A stretch of 64,000 nt of DNA from Nocardia amamiensis NBRC 102102 (GCF_001612745.1 NZ_BDBA01000031.1:24266-88265), one strand, 5' to 3'; positions 8,728 through 17,297 are shown, counted from the first letter of the stretch. A program made the numbers and translations. Notes: generated from the sequence alone by a model not told the origin.

Positions 8728-9179
8728 CAGGGCACCAACACCGCGACGGAGTCGGCTACGCAGGCAGGCTTGTCCGAGCCTTCGATCTCGATCGTCACCC
8801 GGGAAACCGCCCGCCAGCCCGCAGCGCCCGCGGTCAACGAGAGCAACTCTACTCCGGCCCGGATCCGGGATCCGACCGGCACCGGTGCGGGGAAGCGCAC
8901 CTTGTCGGTGCCGTAGTTGACGCCCATGGACATGCCTTGCACGGTGTAGACCTGGTGGGTCAGCATCGGCAGCAGCGACAGCGTGAGGAACCCGTGCGCG
9001 ACGGTCGTGCCGAACGGTCCCGCGGCGGCCTTCTCCGGGTCCACGTGGATCCACTGGTGATCGCCTGTCGCTTCGGCGAACTGGTCGATCTGCTCTTGTG
9101 TGACCGTGTGCCAGCCGCTGAATCCGAGGTGGGTACCGACTGCGGCCTCCAGCTCGGTCAGGCCCTGGAATACTCGCAT
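8727..9179 (-). CDS. MaoC-like (R)-specific enoyl-CoA hydratase
   Basis: Predicted 150 aa with a single hot-dog fold. The hydratase-2 motif is seen in FAEATGDHQWIHVDPEKAAAGPFGTTVAHGFLTLSLLP: the Asp and His of D-H-x-W-I-H-x-D are the catalytic pair. It should hydrate 2-enoyl-CoA to (R)-3-hydroxyacyl-CoA. It sits between fabG-like and kinase genes, 19 bp after the former, and would take over the enoyl-CoA released by the dehydrogenase. Confidence 0.88.
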   Translation of the reverse strand: MRVFQGLTELEAAVGTHLGFSGWHTVTQEQIDQFAEATGDHQWIHVDPEKAAAGPFGTTVAHGFLTLSLLPMLTHQVYTVQGMSMGVNYGTDKVRFPAPVPVGSRIRAGVELLSLTAGAAGWRAVSRVTIEIEGSDKPACVADSVAVLVP

Positions 9180-9198
9180 TGCTTCTGTTCCTTCCGTA

Positions 9199-9960
9199 TC
9201 AGTTCCGCGGTCCGCCCGCGACGTAGATCACCTGGCCGGACACGAATCCCGCACCTTCGCTGACCAAGAACGAGACGGCGTGTGCGATGTCGTCAGGGGT
9301 GCCGGTCCGGGCGACCGGAGTCTGAGCCGCGATTGCCTTGGTGAACTCCTCGAAGGGGATTCCCATACGCTCCGCGGTCGCAACGGTCATCTCCGTTTCG
9401 ATGAAACCGGGGGCAATGGCGTTCGCGGTGACCCCGTACTTGCCCAACTCGATCGCGAGGGTCTTGGTGAATCCCTGCAGCCCGGCCTTGGCCGCGGCGT
9501 AGTTCGCCTGACCGCGGTTGCCCAGCGCCGATGTGCTGGAGAGGTTGACGATACGTCCCCACTTCTGGCCGATCATGTGCGCTTGCGCGGCGCGGGCCAG
9601 CAGGAACGAACCGCGCAGGTGAACGTTCATGACCGCGTCCCAGTCCTCGACGCTCATCTTGAACAGCAGATTGTCGCGGGTGATCCCGGCGTTGTTGACC
9701 AGCACGGTGGGCGGGCCGAGTTCGGCGGCGACGCGCTCGACCGCCTGGGTCACCGCAGCTTCGTCGGCAACATCGACACCGACCGCGAGCGCGCGGCCAT
9801 CCGCCGATTCGATCTGTTCGACGACTGTCTTGCAGGCGGTTTCGTCGAGATCGAGCACCGCCACTGCCATGCCGTCGCGCGCGAGGCGGCGGGCCACGGC
9901 GGCTCCGATACCTCGTGCCGCGCCGGTGACGATGGCGATCCGCTGAGTCTCATTGTTCAT
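9199..9960 (-). CDS. FabG-like short-chain dehydrogenase
   Basis: Predicted 253 aa. The cofactor motif TGAARGIG is at 12-19, NNAG follows, and the catalytic Ser and Y-A-A-A-K lie in NLSSTSALGNRGQANYAAAKAGLQGF. The tail EGAGFVSGQVIYVAGGPRN is typical of 3-oxoacyl-ACP/CoA reductases. With the downstream MaoC hydratase it forms the hydration/oxidation step of an acyl-CoA shortening route, here probably as a 3-hydroxyacyl-CoA dehydrogenase. Confidence 0.85.
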   Translation of the reverse strand: MNNETQRIAIVTGAARGIGAAVARRLARDGMAVAVLDLDETACKTVVEQIESADGRALAVGVDVADEAAVTQAVERVAAELGPPTVLVNNAGITRDNLLFKMSVEDWDAVMNVHLRGSFLLARAAQAHMIGQKWGRIVNLSSTSALGNRGQANYAAAKAGLQGFTKTLAIELGKYGVTANAIAPGFIETEMTVATAERMGIPFEEFTKAIAAQTPVARTGTPDDIAHAVSFLVSEGAGFVSGQVIYVAGGPRN

Positions 9961-10000
9961 CGTGTGCTCCTCGAGGAGGGTGGTTCAGGTGGAAGCAGGC

Positions 10001-10993
10001 TTACGGGGTGTAGACGACGCGCCCGACGGTCTTGCCGTCGGCGAGTCGCTGGACTCCGTCGGCGATCTGGTCCAGTGGCAGTCGTTCGCTCACCAAGGGC
10101 CGGATCAGCCCCTCGGCGGCGAGCGTGGTCAGTGCCTGATGACATTCGGACACCGAAGCCGGGTCGTAGGTGTTGTACAGCCCCCAGTGCAGGCCGACGA
10201 TCGAATAGTTCTTCACCAGCGCGTGGTTCAGTGCGGCGGTTTGAATGTCGCCGCCGGCGAATCCGACGACCACGATCCGGCCTTCGAAAGCGATGCATTT
10301 CGTGGAGCGCTGATACACCTCACCGCCGACCGGGTCGTAGATCACGTCGGCGCCGCGGCCGTTGGTGAGATCCTTCACGACCTCGACGAAATCGTCCCGG
10401 TGCCGGTCGATGACCACGTCGGCACCCAATTCTTCGGCATAGGAGGCCTTCTCAGCTCCACCGACGACACCGATCACGCGGGCACCCGCGGCCTTGCCCA
10501 GTTGAACGGCCGCGCTGCCGACGCCACCGGCGGCAGCATGTACCAGCAGGGTCTCTCCGGCCTTCAGTCCGGCGCGCCGATGCAAGCCGAACCACCCGGT
10601 CTGATAGCCGATGAACAGCGAAGCCGCCTCGGCATCGTCCAACGACAGCGGCGCCGGGAAGGTCTGGGCCGCATCCATGAGCGCGAATTCCGCGAAACCA
10701 CCATGCGGCAGCACCGCACCCCCGAGTACGCGCTCACCGACGGCGATCTCGGCCACCTCGGCGCCGACCGCGACCACTTCGCCACACAATTCGACACCGG
10801 GCGTGAACGGCAGCGGTGGCTTCACCTGGTAGAGGCCACGACACATCAACACATCGGGAAAGTTCGCCGCCGCACCAACGACCCGCACGACAACCTGCCG
10901 CGGGCCGGGTTCCGGGCGCTGCACGTCTTCCAGCCGCAGCGCCGCGCTCGGCTCGCCCAGCTCATGTACCCGCCATGCCTTCATCGACGTCAT
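10001..10993 (-). CDS. NADPH:quinone oxidoreductase-like MDR
   Basis: Predicted 330 aa from the ATG at 10993, one base after the stop of the upstream SDR (TGACATG); an ATG 12 nt further up is possible. It is a zinc-free medium-chain reductase with GVELCGEVVAVG near residue 60 and AAAGGVGSAAVQLGKAAGARVIG near 150. Such enzymes reduce quinones or enoyl-CoA/enone double bonds using NADPH. Second of the minus-strand run 11747-7687. Confidence 0.85.
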   Translation of the reverse strand: MTSMKAWRVHELGEPSAALRLEDVQRPEPGPRQVVVRVVGAAANFPDVLMCRGLYQVKPPLPFTPGVELCGEVVAVGAEVAEIAVGERVLGGAVLPHGGFAEFALMDAAQTFPAPLSLDDAEAASLFIGYQTGWFGLHRRAGLKAGETLLVHAAAGGVGSAAVQLGKAAGARVIGVVGGAEKASYAEELGADVVIDRHRDDFVEVVKDLTNGRGADVIYDPVGGEVYQRSTKCIAFEGRIVVVGFAGGDIQTAALNHALVKNYSIVGLHWGLYNTYDPASVSECHQALTTLAAEGLIRPLVSERLPLDQIADGVQRLADGKTVGRVVYTP

Positions 10994-10994
10994 G

Positions 10995-11747
10995 TCACAC
11001 CCCACCGGTCAGGGTGATGCCACCATCGACGACCAGCAGCTGGCCGGTCAGCCAGCTCGCGTCCTCGGACAGCAGGAACGCGACCACACTGCCGATGTCC
11101 TCGGGCACGCCGAGCCGCTTCAGCGGATAGGCCGCGGCGATCTCGTCCTCCCTGCCTTCGTAGAGAGCGGTGGCGAACTTCGTCTTCACCACCGCCGGAG
11201 CCACGGCATTGACCCGCAGGTTCGGGCCGAGTTCGACCGCGAGTTCCTGGGTGATGTGCGTGAGCATCGCCTTGCTCGAACCGTAGAATCCGATACCCGG
11301 GGCGGGCTTGAGACCGGCGACCGACGATACGTTCACGACCGCGCCACCGTAGTCCTTCATCCACGCCCGGTAGGTCTGCTGCACCCACGACAGCGCGGCC
11401 AGGCAGTTGACCTCCACGATCTTGCGAGCGGCGTCGAGGTCCAGCTCGATCATCGGGCCGAAAGCCGGGTTGATACCGGTGTTGTTGACCAGGAGGTGGG
11501 CGCCGCCGAAGGTATCGATCGCACGCGCGACGGTCTCGGCCTGATGGGCGACGTCGTCCGCGCGGCCGGCCACCGCCAGCGCCCGCTCCGGGCCGCCGAG
11601 CGCCTCGACCGCTTCATCCAGGGCCTCCTGCTTGCGGGCGGTGATCACGACGTTCGCGCCTTCGTCGACCAGCCGCCGCGCGATGCCGAGACCTATGCCC
11701 CGGCTGGCGCCGGTGACAATCGCGGTCTTGCCTTCGAACCTCTTCAT
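10995..11747 (-). CDS. Short-chain dehydrogenase/reductase
   Basis: Predicted 250 aa; ATG at 11747 is preferred because AAAGGA lies 8 nt upstream. TGASRGIG cofactor loop, NNTG, Ser in VSSVAGLKPAPGIGF and YGSSK catalytic pair are intact, so it should be an active NAD(P)-linked alcohol dehydrogenase. First gene of the five-gene run SDR, quinone oxidoreductase, FabG-like, MaoC, kinase. A palindrome with an AGCGCT core lies 54 bp upstream. Confidence 0.85.
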   Translation of the reverse strand: MKRFEGKTAIVTGASRGIGLGIARRLVDEGANVVITARKQEALDEAVEALGGPERALAVAGRADDVAHQAETVARAIDTFGGAHLLVNNTGINPAFGPMIELDLDAARKIVEVNCLAALSWVQQTYRAWMKDYGGAVVNVSSVAGLKPAPGIGFYGSSKAMLTHITQELAVELGPNLRVNAVAPAVVKTKFATALYEGREDEIAAAYPLKRLGVPEDIGSVVAFLLSEDASWLTGQLLVVDGGITLTGGV

Positions 11748-11800
11748 CGGTGAATCCTTTCGAGCGCCATGGCCATGCAATGGCTGCCACCTCCGCGCAA

Positions 11801-11820
11801 CTTACTGAGCGCTTATTTAG
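11801..11820. promoter_or_regulatory. AGCGCT-centred palindrome before the SDR operon
   Basis: CTTACTGAGCGCTTATTTAG is an imperfect palindrome (7 of 10 pairs) 54-73 bp upstream of the first gene of the run 11747-7687. It is unlike the 22-bp palindrome found elsewhere here, so the two transcription units may answer to different TetR-type regulators. The rest of the 299-bp gap to the tetR gene shows nothing more. Confidence 0.4.
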
Positions 11821-12046
11821 CCACCGACACCATGCTGGATCGGCTACGTAGTGGTCAAGGCCACCACTGATTCGGTTCGTATGAGGTGAGTCACATCGCC
11901 GTGGAACGCCTACTTCGACGGCGCAGCCGTCATCGCGACAGCCGCCGCTGCCTATGCGCGGTGCAGGTAGGTCCGTGGTAGCAGCGGCCGCTCGGTACGC
12001 CGTCTCCGGCGAGTTCGGCACGGACAGTGCGGTCCCACCCGCAGGC

Positions 12047-12727
12047 TCAGGCGGCGGTCTCGTCGAGTTTCAGCGCATTCGCCCATAGCCGCGTGGCCGT
12101 TCGAACGAGCTCGTCGAGCGAGACTTCCTCTTCGAGGGCGAACGCGTAGTACGCCATCCGCCCGACCATGCCCGACAGTGCGCGTGCCGCGAAATACGGA
12201 TCGAGCTCACGGTCGGCGAGGCCGCGTTCCTGCAGATCCCTGATCGAGCGAGCGTTGCGGTCGGCAAAGGCGCGCCCGCGCAGGCGGCGCATTTCGCGAA
12301 ACTTCGGATCGATCGCGGCCACCTGATCAAGGATCAGCATCAACTTCGCGTTGCGCTTGTACGCCTCGAAGTAGGCGCGGTTGCTCGCCTCGATCACCGC
12401 CACCGGAGACGCCTCGTCGGCGTCCAGGCGCGGCATTCCCGGATGCAGCATGTCGTCCTGGGATGCTTCGAGCACCGCCTGGAGGATCTCTTCTTTGCTC
12501 GAGAAATACGTATAGAAGCTACCCGTGGAGCATTTCGCCTCGGCTGTGATATCCGACAGCCGCGCGTCGAGGTAGCCGTCGCGTTCGAATACCGCTCGGG
12601 CAGCCGCCACCAGCGCCGCCCGGGTTCGAAGACCGCGGGCAGTGAGCGGAGGTTCCCGGAGGACGGAGGTATCGACAAGCGAGGGGATCTCGCTCAATGT
12701 CGCTTCGTTGTCGACCGTCCTGGCCAT
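12047..12727 (-). CDS. TetR family transcriptional regulator
   Basis: Predicted 226 aa. The ATG at 12727 follows GGGAGGG and is used in place of a longer frame with an implausible N-terminus. The HTH spans about residues 34-80 (RTRAALVAAARAVFERDGYLDARLSDITAEAKCSTGSFYTYFSSKEEIL). The C-terminal helical domain probably binds an acyl-CoA-type ligand (inferred from context). Copy 3 of the 22-bp palindrome lies 150 bp upstream, consistent with autoregulation, making this the best candidate regulator for the palindrome. Confidence 0.85.
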   Translation of the reverse strand: MARTVDNEATLSEIPSLVDTSVLREPPLTARGLRTRAALVAAARAVFERDGYLDARLSDITAEAKCSTGSFYTYFSSKEEILQAVLEASQDDMLHPGMPRLDADEASPVAVIEASNRAYFEAYKRNAKLMLILDQVAAIDPKFREMRRLRGRAFADRNARSIRDLQERGLADRELDPYFAARALSGMVGRMAYYAFALEEEVSLDELVRTATRLWANALKLDETAA

Positions 12728-12876
12728 CCATACCCTCCCTGTTTGCTCTGGATGCTCGGAGTGATCGTCGCACACGCGTCGTCGATCTGCATTCAGCTCC
12801 GAGACGCTGGCGACCACCGGGCCGAGACCACTTCCCGGCATGCTCGAACATGGGTTCGCAACCATATCGACGGTAG

Positions 12877-12898
12877 TCGAATATGACTCCAGCTTCAA
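12877..12898. promoter_or_regulatory. 22-bp palindromic operator, copy 3
   Basis: The halves are TCGAATATGAC and TCCAGCTTCAA, the most degenerate of the four copies, matching TTGAA-N12-TTCAA with one change in the outer arms. It lies upstream of the minus-strand tetR gene (start 12727). Confidence 0.5.
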
Positions 12899-12911
12899 AT
12901 TTCGCGATCGC

Positions 12912-12945
12912 CCTGCCCGGCCGGAGTTGGAACCGGCCGGGCAGG
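12912..12945 (-). terminator. Hairpin after the epoxide hydrolase operon
   Basis: CCTGCCCGGCCGG pairs perfectly with CCGGCCGGGCAGG around an 8-nt loop, 39 nt past the stop of the minus-strand secreted-protein gene. It should end the 15583-12984 transcript before the tetR promoter. Confidence 0.8.
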
Positions 12946-12983
12946 ACAATCGCCTCACCGAATCGACGACGTGCGACTCGGCA

Positions 12984-13694
12984 TCACTTTGCCGGAGCCG
13001 GAGCCGGAGCCGGCATCGGCTGGTTGATCGTCGTGAAGTACTGGACAGCCGCCATGATCGCGACCGGAGCCGTGATGAGCAGCTGGCCCGCTACTGCCCC
13101 GAGCGGACCGACGGCCATGATGCCACCCAAGCATCCGATGGCGGCTGCCGGAATGAAGGCTCCGAACAAGCCGATGATCGCGGCGGAAGCGATGGTTGCC
13201 CCGGCGATGCCACCCAGCACGCAGCCGACCGCCGCGCCGCCGATGCCACCAACAGCGGTGCCGATCGTCGCGCCCATGAGGATCGTGGAGGACAAGCGCG
13301 CCCAGGCGGCTTGTTCCCGGTCGTACTGGGTCCTCCAGGGAGCCTGGTCCTCGTAGGGCAGCGCCACCGGCTTGTAGGCCGCGTGCTCGAGATCGAACTG
13401 CGGCGTCAAGGTAGCAGAGCGGCCCTGGACATCGGCGGCGATCGGGAAGACGAAATCGTCCACCCGGAAGGACAGTTCCGAACCGGCCAGGACCATTCCG
13501 CCGAGCGCTTTGATCTTCAATGCGCCATCTTCGACGGCGAGCGAGCCGGCCTCGAGATCGATCACCGTCGATCGCTCTCCGACAGATACCTTGTACCCCA
13601 CGGCACCAGCCTGGTCCGGTGCGGCCGATGCCGTCCCGGCTGTCACGCCGAGCGCGGAGACGAGCAGCGTCGCTGCTGCAATCGATTTCCTCAT
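12984..13694 (-). CDS. Secreted Gly/Ala-rich protein of unknown function
   Basis: Predicted 236 aa; ATG at 13694 gives a textbook signal peptide (MRKSIAAATLLVSALGVTAGTASA, cut near ASA|AP). The mature N-terminal ~100 residues are beta-rich (YKVSVGERSTVIDLEAGSL), followed by a long Gly/Ala-rich hydrophobic region with repeated GxxxG spacing (ATIGTAVGGIGGAAVGCVLGGIAGATIAS) and a Pro-Ala tail. Similar exported proteins recur in Nocardia, but I know no function. The GxxxG region could insert in a membrane or form a channel-like assembly. Last gene of the SCO6745-like / epoxide hydrolase unit, 29 bp downstream of it. Confidence 0.7.
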   Translation of the reverse strand: MRKSIAAATLLVSALGVTAGTASAAPDQAGAVGYKVSVGERSTVIDLEAGSLAVEDGALKIKALGGMVLAGSELSFRVDDFVFPIAADVQGRSATLTPQFDLEHAAYKPVALPYEDQAPWRTQYDREQAAWARLSSTILMGATIGTAVGGIGGAAVGCVLGGIAGATIASAAIIGLFGAFIPAAAIGCLGGIMAVGPLGAVAGQLLITAPVAIMAAVQYFTTINQPMPAPAPAPAK

Positions 13695-13723
13695 CTCTTT
13701 CCTTCTTCTAGGTGCCTCGAACC

Positions 13724-14665
13724 TCACGTTCGAGAGATTTCGGATACGCGACCGAGGAACTTCACGAGCGCGTCGTTGACCACCTCGGGTCGCTCCTGCT
13801 GAATCCAATGCCCGGCGCCCGCCACCACGATGTGCCCTCGCAGGTCTGTGAGCAGCGATTCCAAGGCGTCAGTCGGCATGAATCGGCGAACCGGATCGTC
13901 GGAGCCGGTCACAAAGAGTGCGGGCTGGGTGATGACGTGGCCGTCGAACGGAGCCGTGAGGGCCCAATTCCGGTCGATATTCCGGTAGTAATTGAGTCCT
14001 CCGCTGAAGCCTGTTCGCTCGAACGCGTCGATGAACACCTGTAGTTCGTCCTCCGGCAACCACGGGCGGCTCGGTAGCTCTCCGCTGGGCCGCTGTGCCA
14101 TGGACTCCGGCGAGAGCGCTTCGTCATTCAAGAGAGTCCATCGCACGTCCTGCGCAAGCACGGAGTCGGCGACACCTGGCTTCTGAAACCAGGACATGTA
14201 AAACGAATCTCCCAACCGAGAACGGAGAATGGTCAGTGGTGGTACCGGTGCGCGCGGTGCCGGCGGAACGCTCAGGCCGGCTACGGCCCGCACCCGGTCG
14301 GGATGTGCCAGTGCCATTTGCCAGACCACCGCGGCACCCCAGTCGTGTCCGACAAATACCGCATCGTCTACTTCGAGGGCGTTCAGCAATCCGACCAGAT
14401 CGCCGCAGATGGTCAGCACGTCGTAGTCCTCGATCGCGGAAGGTCGCGAGCTACCTCCGTAACCGCGCATATCCGGGGCGACAACGCGATACCCCGCCTC
14501 TGCGAGCGCGAAAACCTGATGGCGCCAAGAGAAAGCCAGTTCGGGAAACCCGTGGCAGAGGACTACCACCGGTCCCTTCCCGTGCCTGACAACCCGCAGT
14601 TCGATCCCGTTGGTCGCGATTGAACGAGATTCGAGGGCTTCCCACGCTGCGATATCGACTTTCAT
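13724..14665 (-). CDS. Alpha/beta hydrolase, epoxide hydrolase-like
   Basis: Predicted 313 aa; the ATG at 14665 follows AAAGGAAA. It has the oxyanion motif HGFPE, DMRGYGGSSRP, and the nucleophile elbow GHDWGA in which Asp replaces Ser, the hallmark of epoxide hydrolases and dehalogenases. The charge-relay Asp lies in TGSDDPVRRF and the His in GAGHWIQQERP. HGxP plus GHDWGA favours epoxide hydrolase, which opens epoxides to diols. It lies 33 bp after the SCO6745-like gene, in the same transcript. Confidence 0.85.
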   Translation of the reverse strand: MKVDIAAWEALESRSIATNGIELRVVRHGKGPVVVLCHGFPELAFSWRHQVFALAEAGYRVVAPDMRGYGGSSRPSAIEDYDVLTICGDLVGLLNALEVDDAVFVGHDWGAAVVWQMALAHPDRVRAVAGLSVPPAPRAPVPPLTILRSRLGDSFYMSWFQKPGVADSVLAQDVRWTLLNDEALSPESMAQRPSGELPSRPWLPEDELQVFIDAFERTGFSGGLNYYRNIDRNWALTAPFDGHVITQPALFVTGSDDPVRRFMPTDALESLLTDLRGHIVVAGAGHWIQQERPEVVNDALVKFLGRVSEISRT

Positions 14666-14698
14666 CCGTATTTCCTTTGCCAAGTCTCGGCACATCGG

Positions 14699-15583
14699 TC
14701 ACTGGGCTCGCGTGTGCCGTGCGACCAGCTCGGCCGGGAAACCCAGATCAGCGTTCACAACCGCCTTCGTCAGGGGCAGGGCCAGCTCGCGCAGACGCGA
14801 ACAGCCCTCCTCGCCGAGTTCTTCGTATGGGTACACGGCGAGCTCGTCGGTCCGGAGTTCGATCGATTGCCTGCGCCGGCCCCCCTCCGCGCTGAGGGCG
14901 AGGCCGGGGCCATCGAGAAGCCAACCGCGAGAACGCAACCGCTCGACTCCCGCAGCCCACTCCTGTTCACTCCAGTACCGGCTCACGCGTAGGACTTCCG
15001 CGCCGATGATCCCGGTCGCGCTGTGTGTGATCAGCGCTTCCAGGCCGTCGAGACCTTCGGTGAGCAATAGCGCGACGTGGCCATCTCCGCGGAATTCACG
15101 CAGCAAAGTCTGCGCGTGCCACAGGACCATGTGTGGAGCGCTCGGCCAAGGCAGCTCCGCGTGTCCGGCGAAGAGCGGACGTCCTTGGGGCCGCTCGCAT
15201 GCGCGTTCCGCGGCACGGCGCGCAAGATCGGCAGCCTCCCGAACCGCTCCGCTGTCGACGTCCTCACCCCATGCTCGGCGCAGCGAGCGGTCGACGGCCT
15301 CGTACCTCGCTTCGAGAACATCAGCCGGGCTAGCGATTTGCCAGGCCGCGGGCAGCGCCGAATGGACGGCCACAGGATTGAAGTTGAAGAACGTCGCGAT
15401 CGTGACTTCCGCAGGGACCGGGCCCATCGGCGCCGAACGCGGCGCGAAGTATGTCATGCCACGCTGTTTCAAGCCGATTTCGGCATAGCACTCCGGCCCG
15501 TACGGGCTGAAATAGATCATCCCGTGAATCGGTTCGAGAGCGCGGAAGGTGTGCCGGGCGGTCTCCGACGAAACCCTGGGCAT
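14699..15583 (-). CDS. SCO6745-family protein
   Basis: Predicted 294 aa. The ATG at 15583 has a strong GAAGGAG 6 nt upstream and is chosen over an in-frame start 37 codons earlier. The N-terminal PRVSSETARHTFRALEPIHGMIYFSPYGPECYAEIGL and the Arg-rich helical C-terminus match the actinobacterial SCO6745 family, described as helix-turn-helix-like but of unknown role. First gene of a three-gene unit with epoxide hydrolase and a secreted protein. Copy 4 of the 22-bp palindrome lies about 190 bp upstream. Confidence 0.75.
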   Translation of the reverse strand: MPRVSSETARHTFRALEPIHGMIYFSPYGPECYAEIGLKQRGMTYFAPRSAPMGPVPAEVTIATFFNFNPVAVHSALPAAWQIASPADVLEARYEAVDRSLRRAWGEDVDSGAVREAADLARRAAERACERPQGRPLFAGHAELPWPSAPHMVLWHAQTLLREFRGDGHVALLLTEGLDGLEALITHSATGIIGAEVLRVSRYWSEQEWAAGVERLRSRGWLLDGPGLALSAEGGRRRQSIELRTDELAVYPYEELGEEGCSRLRELALPLTKAVVNADLGFPAELVARHTRAQ

Positions 15584-15771
15584 GGTCGCTCCTTCGAAAT
15601 TCCACTCGGTGACAAGCGCCTGGTTCGTAGCCCCTGCCACGGCCGGAGGGAGGCCGCGCGCCGGATCGGTATTGATCGCGATCTGTGACGCCATGCGGCT
15701 CCCTCGAGTCGTGATGTCATGCTTCGGATTCGGGCTCTGACCGAGGTCGGGGGTATTCGGCGAGCCGTGAT

Positions 15772-15793
15772 TGAAGCTGAACTCAACCTCAAA
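15772..15793. promoter_or_regulatory. 22-bp palindromic operator, copy 4
   Basis: Halves TTGAAGCTGAA and CTCAACCTCAA; the inner TTGA-x-G-x-TGA/TCA-x-C-x-TCAA arms are the most symmetric of the set. It lies in the 317-bp gap between the minus-strand SCO6745-like gene and the plus-strand peptidoglycan-binding gene and could serve either. Confidence 0.65.
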
Positions 15794-15900
15794 TTGTGAC
15801 GTACGTCAAGTCTTGATACCGAACTCGATTTCACTTACGGTTCCGTGGCCGCCGTCACATAGGCGATCGAGCGGACACAGGCAAGCCGGCGAGGTGAGGA

Positions 15901-16275
15901 GTGGATATGGCTGGCCGCCGATGCCGGCGGACCATGGCGATAGCGCGAGGTCACCTCCGGCGTCGACGGCCGAGACCCCGTCGACCAGCGCCGTGCTCGC
16001 GGCCGCAGGCGGTCCCGCCGTCGCGCACCCGCACTCACCACGCCGACGAGGCTGCCCGCAGCGTGGGTTGCGCGTACTCCAGTACGCAGCCCACCATCCA
16101 GCGTGGCAGCAGCGGCGACGCGGTCCGCCAGGCCCAATGCCTGCTCGGCGTCACAGTCGACGGCTCGTTCGGCCCCGAAACCGAATCCGCCGTGCTGAGC
16201 GTCCAGGCGGCCTTCGGCCTGGCGACGGACGGCATCGTCGGCCCACAGACCTGGGCGGCGTTGTACGCGCTCTGA
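15901..16275 (+). CDS. Peptidoglycan-binding (PG_binding_1) protein, N-terminus doubtful
   Basis: The last ~65 residues are a clear PG_binding_1 domain: PTIQRGSSGDAVRQAQCLLG, VDGSFGPETESAVLSVQAAFGLATDGIVGPQTWAAL. Small exported proteins of this kind bind cell-wall peptidoglycan. The first ~55 residues of this frame are Arg/Pro-rich and carry no signal peptide, whereas another frame over the same DNA reads STSAVLAAAGGPAVAHPHS, more like an export signal. A frameshift, natural or from sequencing, near 16030 is therefore likely, and the start given is provisional. Confidence 0.55.
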   Translation: MDMAGRRCRRTMAIARGHLRRRRPRPRRPAPCSRPQAVPPSRTRTHHADEAARSVGCAYSSTQPTIQRGSSGDAVRQAQCLLGVTVDGSFGPETESAVLSVQAAFGLATDGIVGPQTWAALYAL

Positions 16276-16292
16276 CTACCGCTCCACCCGCC

Positions 16293-16327
16293 CGGCTCGT
16301 CTCGGTATCACTGGCCGGGACGAGCCG
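16293..16327 (+). terminator. Hairpin after the peptidoglycan-binding gene
   Basis: CGGCTCGTCTCGG and CCGGGACGAGCCG pair (one mismatch) around a 9-nt loop, 17 nt past the stop codon, between convergent genes. Confidence 0.7.
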
Positions 16328-16388
16328 AAGTCGGCCGCCACGCGGTGCGGCCGCACGGGGCACGCCCCGGCCGCTGCCCCAGAGCGGT

Positions 16389-16961
16389 CTACTGCTCGAG
16401 TAGCCGCAGTATCTTCGCTGTGCCTTCTGTAGGACGCATTGTGGCAAGCTCCCTGGGGGTCTTCCCGGCCCAGCGGTCTGCCTGCGGCCCCATCCGAACG
16501 TCGACCCGTGCTCCGGCCTGCAATAGGACTTGGACGCACTCGGGCGAGCCCCGGTACGCTGCCGCGCACAGCGGCGGCGACTCAGCCGGCAGATCCGGGT
16601 TCATGCCATGGTCGAGCAGTAGCCGCACCGTCTCGGCATGGCCCTTGTCCGCAGCCCTCGAAAGAGCTCTCGGCTCCGCTTCGATGCCCTGGGCCAGCAG
16701 GTAAGCGATAATCTCGGTTCTGCCCCACTCCGCGGCCCAACCGAAAAGAGTGCCTACCGGCGTAGTGACACTCGCCAGGTCGACACCAGCTTCGTGAGCA
16801 CGTCGCACCTCGTCGGCATCGCGACGTATGCAAGCCAGGACGAGATCGAACTCTTCTGCACCGAGCACCACATCAGTATGCGCTCCCCCGCTTTCGATCA
16901 GCGCTTCGTCACCTTGGCCTGCAATTTCGACACCGGTGCCGCCACCCTGATTACCCTGCAA
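16389..16961 (-). CDS. Ankyrin-repeat protein
   Basis: Predicted 190 aa. From about residue 36 it is built of ankyrin units: FDLVLACIRRDADEVRRAHEAGVDLA, TLFGWAAEWGRTEIIAYLLAQGIEAE, ALSRAADKGHAETVRLLLDHGMNPDL, PLCAAAYRGSPECVQVLLQAGARVDV and a final KTPRELATMRPTEGTAKIL cap. It should be a cytoplasmic protein-binding scaffold. The first ~33 residues are Gly-rich and a GTG near residue 31 is an alternative start. It is transcribed alone; no partner gene is next to it. Confidence 0.75.
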   Translation of the reverse strand: MQGNQGGGTGVEIAGQGDEALIESGGAHTDVVLGAEEFDLVLACIRRDADEVRRAHEAGVDLASVTTPVGTLFGWAAEWGRTEIIAYLLAQGIEAEPRALSRAADKGHAETVRLLLDHGMNPDLPAESPPLCAAAYRGSPECVQVLLQAGARVDVRMGPQADRWAGKTPRELATMRPTEGTAKILRLLEQ

Positions 16962-17297
16962 ACCATTCTGGACACGGCACTAGCTCGAGCGGAATCCGCG
17001 CGGCCGGCCGTTGTCCCCGATTTCCCCGTGCTGGGGTGAGATGGGAGCTCGTCGAGCGGGCGGGTCGATGCTCAACGCTGTCGGGTGCTGCCGCAGTACC
17101 GATCAATGCAGGGCTCGATAATGAGCATCCCCACCCATTTCCTGCGCCGCATACTCGGTTAATCAAAAGTTGCTACAAAACATTCGATCCGCAGTCCCGT
17201 CGAATTCGACTTTTCTTGTTCAAGTCGCGTTCACGAGAGGTACAACCGCGGCGTACAGACTCCTGGCTTTCGTGTTTCCGAACAAGATGGAGTAATC

